Below the pieces are notes generated by a model that was given only the letters and a program-made list of their open reading frames with translations, ran no database searches and had not been told where the DNA came from. Made by a program: the position numbers and the translations under genes. Positions 33,205-43,970 of a stretch of DNA of 64,000 bases are shown here, piece after piece. Position 1 is the first letter of the stretch; each line of letters begins with the position of its first letter. The DNA is taken from NCBI GenBank assembly GCA_036365515.1, contig CM070874.1, positions 209,306,297-209,370,296 on the forward strand. Reading direction: 5' to 3'. Source of the DNA: Torymus aiolomorphi (lineage: Eukaryota; Arthropoda; Insecta; Hymenoptera; Torymidae).

Positions 33205-35275
33205 AACTTTGGGACGCGAGGTCCACGCATATTAGGGAATTACGTAGACATGAAAAAATAATCCCAACGATTATTTAAATAATTTTTAAACACAAGTATG
33301 CGGGGGAAATATGGTCCACGCATATAAGGGAGTCATGTAGACATGCAAAAATAAGCCAAACGATAATTTAAATAATTTTTAAACCCAAGAAGGCAGGGGA
33401 TGCGAGTTCCACGCGTATACGGGAGCGCGTCAGACGCACATAAAAGGCAAAATGATTATGTAAATAATTATTAACCCCAAGTAGGCGGGGAATGCGAGTT
33501 CCACGCGTGTACGGGAGCGCGTCAGACGTGCATATAAGGTAAATAATAAAATAATTATGTAAATAATTATTAATCCCAAGTAGGCGGGGGATGCGAGTTC
33601 CACGCATATACGGGAGCGCGTCAGACGTGCATACAAGACAAAATAATTATGTAAATAATTCTTAACCCCAAGTAGGCGGGGGATGCGATTTCCTCGCGTA
33701 TACAGGAGCGCGTCAGACGTGTGTACAAGGCAAAATAATTATGTAAATAATTCTTAACCCTAAGTAGGCGGGGGATGCGAGTTCCATGCGTATACGCAGG
33801 AGCGCGTCAGACGTGCATACAAGGCAAAATAATTATGTAGATAATTCTTAACACCAACTATGCGGGGGATGCGAGTTCCACGCGTATACGGGAGCGCGTC
33901 AGACGCGCATTCAAGGCAAAATAATCATGTAAAGGAATTCTTAACCCCAAGTATGAGGGGGATATGAGGTCTATGCATACGAGGCGTTTCACGTCAGCTC
34001 TCCAGGCGCGGCGCGCGAGCGCGAAATCATGCTGTTTTCAGCTTGTGTTTGAAGGGTTAAGATGTATCTAAAAAAAATAATCATCAAGTGATTTCGATGT
34101 ATTTTTTCCTCAGCTTTCCGATGGCGCATTAGTTTCTCAAAATTTTTCAATTCTAAGTATTTCTTGAATAATATCTCGAAAAAATAAAAAAAACCCCTAT
34201 GTAGAAAAAGGCTATATCCATGTAAAATTTCCTCCTCTTTCGATCTAGCAGGTCAAAAAAATATTAAAAATATAGTTTTTGAGATATAACACGTTTTATG
34301 TTTTTTTGAGGTTAGAATTGAAAAATTTTGAGAAACTAATGCACCATCGGAAAGCTGAGAAAAAAATACATCGAAATCACTTGGGGATTATTTTTTTTAG
34401 ATACATCTTAGCCCTTCAAACACAAGCTGAAAACAGCATGAGCTGACGTGAAACGCCTCATATAAGGGACTCATGTATAGACATGAAAAAATCAGTAAAA
34501 CAATTATTTAAATAATTTTTAAACCAGTTTTACGTAACTCCGTTATATGCCGATATGCGTGGAACTCGCGTCCTCCGGCTACTTAGGTTTAAAAATTATT
34601 TAAATTATCATTTTACTTATTTTTTCATGTCTACGTGACTCCCTTATATGCGTAGACCTCATATCCCCCGGCTACTTGGGTTTAAAAATTGTTTAAATAA
34701 TCGTTTTTTTTATTTTTTCAAGTCTAGATGGCTATATGCTTGGACCTCGTATCCCCCGCCTACTTTGGTTTAAAAATTGTTTAAATAATTGTCTTGCTTA
34801 TTATTGTACGTCGACGAAATTCCCTAATATGCGTGGACCTCACGTTTCCCGGCTACTTGGATTTAAAAATTATTTAAATAGTCTTTCTGCTTATTTTTTC
34901 ATGTGTACATGACTCCCTTATATGCGTGTACCTCATATTCTCCGCCTACTTGCGTTTGAAAATTGTTTAAATAAATGTCTTGCTTATTGGTGCACGTCTA
35001 TGTACTTTCCTAATAGGTGTGGACTTTGCGTCCCCCGCCTACTTAGGTTTAAAAATTTTTTAAATAATTGTCTTGCTTATTGTTGCACGTGGACATAATT
35101 CCCTAATATGCATGGAACTCGCATCCCCCGCCTACTTGGGGTTAAGAATTATTTACATAATTATTTTGCCTTGTATGCCCGTCTGACGCGCTCCCGTATA
35201 CGCGTGGAACTCGCATCCCCCGCCTACTTGGGGTTAAGAATTATTTACATAATTATTTTGCCTTGTATTAGACGT
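33205..35275. repeat. Giant palindrome of a 93-bp satellite
   Basis: Left arm (about 33205-33970): eight to nine units of 92-95 bp containing GGATGCGAGTTCCACGCGTA, GGGAGCGCGTCAGACG, AAAATAATTATGTAAATAAT and CCCCAAGTAGGCG. Right arm (about 34510-35275): the same unit in inverted orientation. The centre (33985-34470) is itself an inverted repeat: TTTCACGTCAGCT.., CATGCTGTTTTCAGCTTG and ATCACTTG.. occur in both orientations around 34160-34310. Because 93 is divisible by three, open frames repeating TRIPRLLGVNNYLHN run through several units; I regard these as repeat artefacts. Confidence 0.9.
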
Positions 35276-35654
35276 CTACTTAACACCCGACTCTAGCTTA
35301 AATTCACTCGTCATTTGAAGGCACGCGCCCCATCTGTGACAGTCTCTACTGCGCAGACTCGAAGCTTTTTTTTTTAGATCGCAAAAACATAAAAAGATTC
35401 CTTCACCATGTACTGATTTGCAGAGGTACACGTCTCCTAACCCCCCCACCGGTCATCGGTCGGCCGGAAACTTCAAATGTAAAAGGTGGCAGCCCTATGC
35501 GCACTGCGCAACAGTGTTATTCCGGCTACTGGCAGCACTGCCGACGTGCCGACAAAAGACGCGTTGCTGCTCATATCCTGTAAGTAACCCGTATTTCAGT
35601 TGTCCCTCCCCCTCGCGCCTATAGGGAACACGATATTTTTTTCGGATATTACGG
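35276..35654. other. GC-richer unique DNA, no gene assigned
   Basis: Base composition is more balanced than in the surroundings. A 118-codon minus-strand frame (35495-35851) and a 68-codon plus-strand frame occur but have no recognisable domain and overlap each other. Confidence 0.35.
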
Positions 35655-35755
35655 TAAACGTATCGATACAACCGAGTATCGGGTACGCAAAATATCGATA
35701 CGAAATATCGATATTTCTCATTGGAAATATCGATATCTCTAAATATCGATAAATA
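35655..35755. promoter_or_regulatory. Cluster of five TATCGATA motifs
   Basis: TATCGATA occurs at 35661, 35693, 35706, 35728 and 35744. This is the DRE motif bound by DREF and BEAF-type factors in Drosophila promoters and boundary elements. Five copies in under 100 bp is far above chance. A simple degenerate repeat is the alternative. No downstream gene is evident. Confidence 0.45.
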
Positions 35756-36325
35756 TCGCCCACCTCTACCGCCGACCAATCCGAGTTTTTCCGAGCAGAC
35801 CGAAATCTCTCTTCGTAAGTTACTTATGATTGATCGGCACACGATGCGCAAGCGCTCGCGGATGCGCCGGCTGCGTGACTGTGGACGCAGCCAATATACA
35901 CGTGGAAATTTGGCTTAGCACGCGTGTGAGCAAAAATCTTTACACAGCGGAGTGGCGGAATTGTGGAAAGTCATATTCATACTTGGCGCTCCCTAGCAGT
36001 TAGAAATTGTGCAGTATAGTACCAATCTTTCTTGTATTTATAATGCAAACAAAATATATATTTATTTGTATTTTTGGATATTAAAAAAAAAAATCAATTG
36101 AATACACTTATGAATCAGTTTTGTAATCATAACTATGCGTAATGGAAAGTGAAAAAATACAAATTTAATATTAATCGAAAAAACTTAATTCGATAGTTAG
36201 GTTATTTATCATAGTAAACTAAATATTGATTACCTTGTATGTTAAAGTCTTAACTAAATTTTGTGTGCAATCTAATACAAACATTGATCGTTTGAATAAG
36301 ATACCACATGTACATAAAATATATC
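35756..36325. other. No feature recognised
   Basis: Balanced composition to about 35990, then AT-rich. No coding frame, RNA gene or repeat end could be supported. Confidence 0.35.
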
Positions 36326-36535
36326 TTTTTGAAACTCCGTGCGAGAAGTTCGATTTCTCGCACGCTGCGTTAAACGATGCGTGCAAAAATCTCACTTCTC
36401 GCACGTCGTGTCAAAAAATACGGTTCGACACTTGTGTGAGAAGTTGATTTTCTCCTCGTGTGACCTTTTCACCCTCGCTTCGCTCAGGTGCAAACAGTCA
36501 CACGAGGGGAAAATCAAATCCTCGCACTAGTATCG
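36326..36535. repeat. GC-rich inverted repeats with CTCGCAC/GTGCGAG motifs
   Basis: GTGCGAGAAGT / ACTTCTCGCAC and CACGAGG..CCTCGTGTGA pairs form overlapping hairpins, with CCCTCGCTTCGCTCAGGTG in the middle (about 36472-36490). The periodic CGAG/CTCG content recalls the cores of the elements at 2036 and 60338, but the ends differ. Confidence 0.5.
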
Positions 36536-36808
36536 AAATGTACTATTATAATATTATCAACTTGTAATATAAACAAGAATCTCAAGACAATACAATAGTA
36601 CTTTTCATATTGACTGACAAGACAAAGACAAGAGAAAACTTTTCAAGAAATTACAAGAACGAGACAATAATTACAGAAATATCGTATTGTCTTGCTCTCG
36701 TGCAGCTCTACTCATGGGGGGCTGAACTAACGCTTATTTTTGGCTTCACGAAAACGGCCGATCTGGCCTTCTATACTGAATGATAATATATTCTATATTC
36801 TCTGGTGT
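36536..36808. other. AT-rich DNA, nothing certain
   Basis: Contains ATATCGTATTGTCTTGCTC near 36680, related to ATATTGTATTGTCTTGCCTC near 33082. No other structure. Confidence 0.3.
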
Positions 36809-38407
36809 TGTTACTGTCTTTCTTCATATATCCCGTATACGTGTTAATCTTAGGTTTCGACGGATAGTACACCTCAATCTTCAGAAGTTTAGATGATCAT
36901 GCTATAATAACCCTCTCAGCTCCCTACTACATGAGGGAAATCCGGGTTAGGGGTTAGTAAAATGCTTAAAATTAAGAGGTTAGTTGTTAGAAATAAGTCC
37001 AAATTTATTAATAATTATTTATTTATTATTATTATATTTATATGTTATTATTATATTTATTTATCATTAAAAATATATTACTTCTGTCGACTGTAATTTA
37101 GTATCAACTGATAAGAATTTTTCATCGGTCTTACAATCATATAAATTAAAATAATGAATATTTGGGGCAGTCAGATTGCCCTTGTTTATAATCACCCTCG
37201 TAGAATCTGAAATACAAACTTAATTAAAACCTGGAAAAAACTTTATTAGCAAAGAATGATCTGACTGCCCCCCACCACCAAAATTGCCCAACGTTTCGAG
37301 CCCACTCCGGCTCCTCCTGTAAGACCGATGAAAAATTCTTATCAGTTAATACTAAATTACAGTCGACATAAGTAATATATTTTTAATGTTATTTATTATT
37401 ATTATATTTATTTATTATTGTTATTTATTAAATAACCGCGCGGCGGTATAACTGAAAATAAACACGCTAACGATTAAATAACAATTAATTATTCAAAAAA
37501 ACTGAAATAAAATCAACGAGCTCGACGAAACCATTACGACTACATTTGCCCGTGCCGTATCGCGCAAGGAGAGTGTTGGAGAGTAGGGGGGGGGGGGTCG
37601 CGCGAACGTCGAAACTCGAAACTACAATCACCTACCTCCCGTATTTATAATCGGTTTTGAGGAAAATTGTACGTATACAAATTACGCGATAAACAAAAGA
37701 CCCGTCAAACTACGATTAACAAATATAGTAAAAATAGAGTTTAGTGAAGACGGCAGAACGCGAATAAATAATACATGAGTAAATTAGAAATAATTTATAA
37801 AGATTCTTACCTTATCGCAGATTGATGGTTTTTTCGTGTATTGGAATATATCGTAATTAGGAATAATATTTATGGTGACTGAATTCAAGGCTTTTAGTGG
37901 CCACCGAAATAAAATGCTCGATAATTACTTGGTAATCCTTTCTTTCCTTTTATTTTTCATTTTGTTTTTCCAGTGGTCCCGTATAATAATATTAGGTGTA
38001 GTAATAATATCGCACAAGATACAAAATATTTTAACACTTAATATTAAATTATACGAACTTATAAAAATTACTACAAACTATATATATTCCCGATAAATTA
38101 TTGATTACTGTCTTTAACGGCTAATTAATTTCGACTGTCGTGGCAACGAATTTTTATAGCTCGCACACCTGGATACACGAAAATTACCTCCCACCACATA
38201 GGTTCGTTGTCTCTCTCGTTCCTATCAACGAGAGCGCGAGAGATGCCATAGAGGTGCTGCCACCCGTCCAGCGCAACGCCTGTTCTCCTCGTGTCGTATG
38301 CGTTTCATCACGGTCGTTGCACTGGATCGAGGCCACTGCCCAGCTAGCACAGCGATTTTTATTTCCTAATTACTCTTTTCGTAATATTAACTCTACTTAA
38401 TTTAACA
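36809..38407. repeat. Long direct repeat, copy 1 (LTR-like)
   Basis: Matches 41565-45372 in the same orientation once inserts are removed. Shared landmarks are the start TGTTACTGTCTTTCTTCAT, CAGAAGTTTAGA, GCATGAGGGAAATCCGGG-like pieces, CGTATCGCGCAAGGAGAG, GAAGACGGCAGAACGCG and the end TTAACAATTGAAAA. The two copies bracket the decayed pol fragment at 39.6-40.9 kb, so they are probably its LTRs. However, I could not find a matching primer site, polypurine tract or target duplication. A later GCCACGTAACA at about 38467-38477 could be the true end of this copy. Confidence 0.6.
37070..37392. mobile_element. Inverted-repeat insertion with hammerhead-like motif
   Basis: About 65-bp inverted ends (ATATTACTTCTGTCGACTGT.. 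and its complement ..GACATAAGTAATAT) flank a core that is absent from the second copy of the direct repeat, so it is an insertion. On the minus strand the core reads GGAGCC-loop-GGCTCGAAACG at about 37289-37316, which resembles the stem II plus GAAAC half of Penelope-type hammerhead motifs. The CUGANGA box is not intact. Confidence 0.55.
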
Positions 38408-39136
38408 ATTGAAAACTTAATACTAACTTTATTAATAATTATAACTTGATTAATAATTAAAAAATATTAGCCACGTAACATTATCCCGTATTAACTACTT
38501 ATTCTACTTGTCGTCCTGGCAACTGCTATAATATAAGGTTACAATAAAATGATTACAACTAGAATTTTACAATAATTTGACGCAATATAAGTCCTTGTCC
38601 GATTATTATTAGGGGTTGGTAAGGAGATGGGTCCTTATTAAGATTTTAAAGGTGCTTAAGGTCATGGAAGAGTCCGTTGATTGAAAGAAGTGTTTCACGT
38701 ATCTGGATAGCCGGATTAGCGAGAGCGCTGCCAATCTCTTAAAGATGAGTTATAGATTCAGCTAAAATAACCATAGATTTTCCAAATCGCCTGATGTTTT
38801 TTTTTTTGGTGGATTATATTCAGAGGAATCATCTTTAGTCTTCGAAGCCCTACTATGGACTGGCTATATTCCAGGCGTGATATTATTGCCTTCTCGTTGT
38901 TTGTCTCCTAGATAACTAGGTTACCTGGACCCTTTCATAACTTCGAAAATGACTCCCAATAGCTCCTATTTTTGATAGGAATTTTCTGGAACAAAAAGAA
39001 GAAAAGGAGCGAAGGGAAATATGTTAAGTAAGGTCATTGGTGAGGCGGTTTTCTAGGATAAATATGATATTGGTGGGTAATTAAAAGGAAGAAAAGGAAT
39101 TCTAAGGAGTTGTGAGAAGTCCGTATGCCCGTAGAT
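38408..39136. other. Retroelement-derived DNA without a clear frame
   Basis: Lies between the left direct repeat and the coiled-coil frame. It contains balanced-composition stretches but no recognisable domain. Presumably the 3' internal part of the decayed minus-strand element. Confidence 0.35.
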
Positions 39137-39535
39137 TTATTGCGTATTTTGTGATGATCTGTTGCTCATTTTGAGGCGGGCAAAAGATGAGGTCAGATCA
39201 TGGATTTGATCTTCTAAATTATCGACTCGGTTGTCGAGAGCAGTGAACCGTTTGAGGGTTGAATTAGTAAGAAGCCCTAGATGTTGCCGGGTTTTGTCCG
39301 ATTTAGCGAGCATCTTATGTATGGTATTCGTCATCACAGTCCGATCATTGTAAAGTACACCAAGGGCCATGGCGTTTTTTGTAAGCCTTTCCTCATGTTT
39401 CTTCACCTGATCCACCAGATGGCTTATCGTTGCCCACTGATCATCATGGAGGGCCCTGAGTCTCAGCAGCTCCTGCTCCAGCTCGATGACTCGATAAGTC
39501 TGCCGAGTTTCTGCGAAAACCGGGTGACTCTGGTA
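39137..39535 (-). pseudogene. Coiled-coil protein fragment inside the decayed retroelement
   Basis: The minus-strand frame from about 39533 is open for ~132 codons; the first ATG is at 39415. It is rich in heptads of L/I/V (RVIELEQELLRLRALHDD, then LDNRVDNLEDQIHDLTSS) and ends near 39137. It predicts a long amphipathic helix. Just upstream a pyrimidine tract and TTTGTTTCAG|G near 39544-39565 looks like a 3' splice site. It could be a third ORF expressed from a spliced RNA, or an unrelated exon. Not homologous by eye to any part of the element at 4331-17850. Confidence 0.45.
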
Positions 39536-39620
39536 TCATTTTGACCTGAAACAAAAGAGGGGTCCCGGGTCCTTAGTTCTTTGTACTTATATATATATAT
39601 ATATTTTTTTTTTAATTTTT

Positions 39621-40890
39621 GAAAAATGCATGGCACCTCCTAATTGATCTAAAATATCTGTGATATTTGGAAGGAGATAGGCATCTTCGATCGTTCTTTG
39701 ATTAAGATCTCGAAAATCAACTACCATTCTCCAGTGCGGGATGGCTTGAGAATCTGGTTTCTTGGGAATGATCCAGATAGGTGAGTTACTGGACTATTTG
39801 AGGGACCAATAATCCCATCTCTAAGTTTCCCTTGGATGTCCTTTTCTATGAATTCTTTGTGCATCACGGGGTAGTGATACTGTTTCGCCTTGACTGGCAT
39901 ATTGTTTTGTAGAGGGATATGGTGTTCCACTGCATTGGCACAGGGTAACGGATCCCCTGGTAACAGGAATACATCGGAAAAATCCTCCAATAACTTAGTT
40001 ATATGTGTTTTTCCTTCTTCATTGAAACAATTGACGTCAATGAGCTCCTTTAACCGAAGGACGCAAGTTCCTTTATCGGTGATCGGATTATCTGCAGCTA
40101 CTGGGATGTCTTCCTCAGCTTAGGGTTCGAAATCTAGAGATGCATATTCGATGGGTATGAGTTCTTTTCCATTTACCTCGAATGACAAGCCTTCGTCCCT
40201 AGTATTGATGGCCATAACATAGCATCATCCGTCTTGAACCTTTACTATGCATTCCCCAAGGTAGACATCGTCATAACCTATAGGTCAATCCGAGGTAGAC
40301 ATCCTTCTTCTTGAGATTTGTTTATCACATTTATTCTTACTACCTGTCGGGTTCTGCGTGGTAATGTGTACATCACCTTAGCGGGCAAGGCTGATGAATT
40401 ATCTGGAGGATGAATGGAGTCAAATTCCCTTAGATGTCTAGTATCTGGTGTAACTGAAGCATCACAAATGCTCTGCCCAGAGTAGGGGTCAATAAATGGA
40501 AGGGGGTGCATAACGTCCCCGCTAATCATTAGAGCATTGTAATGATAAGATATTACTGCTTGTTCCCGTTTGAGATAATCTCGTCCAAGTATCCCATTCT
40601 GTCCAATCAAAAAATCATCTTTCACTACAACGAATGTGACCGGGCGATCTCTCAGATGTAGTGTCGCTATGTCGTAGGTATCAATAGAATGATCACTTAT
40701 TCCGGTTAGTGGAACTGCCTGATCGGTATCCACCAGGACATCTACATGCAATGATCCAATTTTAATAATATTAACCGCAGCTCCGTTATCAATCATAAGC
40801 TGCAGCCATGGATGATGTCATTCCGGTACTCGCAGCCGCACTACTTGGGGTCATCCTCTCGGCCGTCAGTTCCCTCAGCTGGCCCACGGA
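39621..40890 (-). pseudogene. Decayed gypsy-type pol fragment (protease to RT), related to the 8862-12737 Pol
   Basis: Minus strand. The protease frame at 40796-40278 reads MIDNGAAVNIIK, GILGRDYLK and EAVISYHYNALMI-like motifs; a frame at 39990-39721 reads DFSDVFLLPGDPLPC..AVEHHIP and DGIIGPSNSP; the last piece, to 39621, corresponds to the MVVDF and QRT..DAY RT motifs and stops before the YMDD box. The order and about half of the residues match the intact element, including the unusual DNGA protease motif. Frames are broken by shifts and at least one stop. The rest of RT, RNase H and integrase are missing. Confidence 0.85.
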
Positions 40891-41564
40891 AAACAATCAT
40901 GTGCGCTGGTTTCGCTGCAGCACATATACTCTGGATGTTTGGTTTGATTTAGGTTGACTCGTCTGAGCACTGCTCGGAAAACGAAAACAAGAAATGGAGA
41001 ATCGAATTCAGGGGCTACGAAAAATATTTGAGGTTATATTTGAATCGGAAGCGAAAAGTACGTACATTAAATCAAACCGGATAAACTTCAATTATCTAAG
41101 AGAGTTCTGTGGTAACCAAAAGAGATTAACACTAAAAATATTTTGGGTTTTTTTCAAAAATTGTGCAAATCACGAAGAAATGCTTAAATTAACAAGAGAC
41201 AGAAACTGCACTTGCTTGATTGAAAATATGACCATAGCAGTCACTTAAGAGTAAAAAGGGACGTAGAGTCAACAGAACAAAATATTTATTAAAAATTTCT
41301 CAGAAAGAAAGTGAATTAGAAATTTTTAAGTTAGGGCAAAAAAAACCATGCTCTTTTACCATTTATTCTGCTGTTACGTGAGAGGTTAGGGTACTCGCAC
41401 GCAACACAGAATCATAAACTTATTTTTTGGATGTCGCCCCAGGACATCCATCATTCCTTTTTACCTATAATGTCCTACCCGTCGACCTTCTGAGGAATTA
41501 CATGAAAGTTTAGCTTAGTAATTAATAAGGGACTAATAGGAGGGCTTGGTTCCCTCTTATGTGC
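40891..41564. other. 5' internal remnant of the decayed element and flank
   Basis: An 84-codon plus-strand frame at 40994-41248 has a good start context but no recognisable domain. At 41373 a second TGTTACGTGAGAGG preceded by CTCTTTTACCATTTATTCTGC resembles an LTR start next to a decayed primer site. The true LTR boundary may therefore lie here rather than at 41565. Confidence 0.35.
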
Positions 41565-42360
41565 TGTTACTGTCTTTCTTCATATATCCCGTGTACGTGT
41601 TAATCTTAAGTCTCGACGGATCGTACACCTCAATCTTCAGAAGTTTAGACGATCATGCTATAATGATCCTCTCAGCTTCCTACTGCATGAGGGAAATCCG
41701 GGCTAGGGGTTAGTAAAATGCTTAAAATTAAGAGGTTAGTTGTTAGAAGTAAGTCCAAATTTATTAATAATTATTTATAGTAAAAACACGAATTTATTAT
41801 TAATTATTTATTTATTTATTATTATTATATTTATTTATTATTATTTATTAAATAACCGTGCAGAAATATAACTGAAATTAAACACGTTAACGATTAAATA
41901 ACAATTAATTATTGGAAAAATTGCTGGGGCCGTATCGCGCAAGGAGAGTGTTAGAGAGTAGTGGGGGATCGCTCGAACGTCGAAATCACAATTACCTACC
42001 TCCCGTATTTATAATCGGTCTTGAGGAAAATCGTAGACTGAGAGAAGAAAATCTTTACATTAAAGGAATGTCGTTAACTATCGACGAACGGACATTTGGA
42101 TACGGACCAACGAATAGTCGTTTATAGTTAAATCCATTCATTAACAGTAAAGAAATGATTCGTTTGAGATATTTTCTTCTATTAAACTTCTGGATTCTTT
42201 ACTATTAAGGCACGTTTCTTAATAGTAAATGAAATCTCTTTTAATAATAAAAAATTATATAAAATAAATGTTTTTAATTCAAATTAAATCTCGATATGAA
42301 ATGGTGTATTTTCCTTCAGCTGTGATATGAACTTCAATTGGCCTAATATAGTTATTCACA

Positions 42361-43112
42361 TTAAGGTGGTTCTCCTCGGACTCCCTAGTCAAAGCAGTGC
42401 TAAATGTAGAAATTACCTAAAATTTTAAAAAACCATAGTGTAATGTGATTTATTTATTTAAAATGATAGAGATAGTCAATGTATTATAAATAAAGTGCAT
42501 TTATCATGACTAAAATAACTTTTTCACAAAATGGCGATATTCTAGAAACTAGATATTGTCACTACAAATAATTGTTGATAAATCACTGGAATCTTTTTTG
42601 TTTCTCAACCGATTTTAGTTTTTAAGGTCTCATTTTACTCCTTAAGAAATTTCATGGGGACTTGCCGAAGGAAAAATTAAAAATTATTCAAAACTCAGAA
42701 AGTTATAGCCAATTAAAAGAATATTTTATTTTAATGACGTGCATGAATTTATGAACAATTATCTATAACTTTCTGAGTTTTAAATAATTTTTAACTTTTC
42801 CTTCGAAAAGTCCCCATGAAATCTCTTAAGGAGCAAATTGAAATCTTGAAAACTAAAATCAGTTGAGAAACAAAAAAGATTCCAGTGATTTATCAACAAT
42901 TGTTTGTAGTGACGATATCTAGTTTCTCAAAAATCGCCATTTTGTAAAAAAAGTTATCTTAGTCATGTTAAATACACTTTATTTATAATAAATTGACTAT
43001 CTCTATCATTTTAAATAAATAAATCACATTACAACTATGGTTTTTGTAAATTTTAGGGAACTTCTACATTTAGCACTGCTTTGACTAGGGAGTCCGAGGA
43101 GAACCACCTTAA
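42361..43112. mobile_element. Intact TTAA foldback element (752 bp)
   Basis: TTAA at both ends, then GGTGGTTCTCCTCGGACTCC / GGAGTCCGAGGAGAACCACC. The two ~350-bp arms are complementary almost to the centre (about 42715). This is the cleanest of the three related foldbacks in the window and the reference for the two nested ones at 21-28.7 kb. Confidence 0.9.
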
Positions 43113-43317
43113 ACATTAATTGCCTGACTCCTCCTTCACTTGGCATTACAATTATCCTTTTTTACTATAAATTCGATATGCTAAATTCAATTGAAGCTTT
43201 GTAGCTAAAGTATAAATAATGTTAATTCTGGAACGAACGATTCTTGCGTATGCCGTGGATTTTTTATGGAAAGCTTCCAATTTCGTACATCACATATGTA
43301 ATAAAGGCCCCATACAC

Positions 43318-43588
43318 TGAAAAAGATTTGGCACTCCAGCTGACCCCATGAGTACATACGCTATGCCGAAAGTATGGTTGAATATTGTACCGCGGTTCGG
43401 CACATCTCCTGCCCCATACTGATACAGCTCCTGTCCCGTAAAAGCGTCGCGCGCCCCGTACTGGCACAGAGTTTGTCCCGAACGGGACAGGAGCTGTGCC
43501 AAAAGTGGGTGGTTCTACATACGCAGCGAAGGGTGCGCTGACGAACTGTGATGGAAACAGACGCCGTGCCAAATTTTTTTCAGTGTAG
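43318..43588. mobile_element. CACTG-ended MITE inside the transposase frame
   Basis: Ends CACTGAAAAAGATTTGGCAC and GTGCCAAATTTTTTTCAGTG are inverted repeats flanked by TA on both sides. The core carries inverted GGGACAGGAGCTGTGCC-type motifs. It interrupts the decayed frame that comes from 43952 on the minus strand; the frame 43264-43695 runs through it by chance. Confidence 0.75.
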
Positions 43589-43970
43589 ATTTGATGCAGC
43601 TTGGATAGTGTAGTATAAGCGGAATTTGGTTTTAACCGCTCTTCAAATATTTTTATGTACAATCGATTATGTGACTTTATTAATTGTTCTAACAATAATA
43701 TTCTTGATCGGAAATACTAGGACTTGTTTTAATTATTTGAAATAAAATTTTGTTCAGTTCCCAAGCTTCATCGTCATCCGGTACATGATCTCCTATAATA
43801 ATAGCAAAATAAGCTATTAAGAAGGATATTTGTGCCGCTGTAATAATTAAGTAACCACTGCGGACTTTCCTATCGTTAAGTGATGTTACTTTATTGCCAT
43901 GATCTTCTTCTGATGAATCAAAATACTTTAATCGTTCGTTTAATTGTTGCAACGTAAAATATTTCTTTTC
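43589..43970 (-). pseudogene. Decayed transposase-associated C-terminal region
   Basis: Two overlapping minus-strand frames. One reads AAQISFLIAYFAIIIGDHVPDDDEAWELNKILFQII, the other LIKSHNRLYIKIFEERLKPNSAY. This style (a GD.VP..D..W segment, then L..L...H...Y...F...LKP) is typical of large uncharacterised transposon proteins carrying a DUF4218-like domain, which accompany CACTA-type elements. The frame breaks near 43690 and is cut off by the MITE. Confidence 0.5.

Noticed and set aside
33368..33636. Frames with TRIPRLLG repeats
   Set aside because: The 93-bp satellite unit is divisible by three, so frames stay open by chance.
40994..41248. 84-codon plus-strand frame
   Set aside because: No recognised domain and opposite to the surrounding retroelement; could not be supported as a gene.
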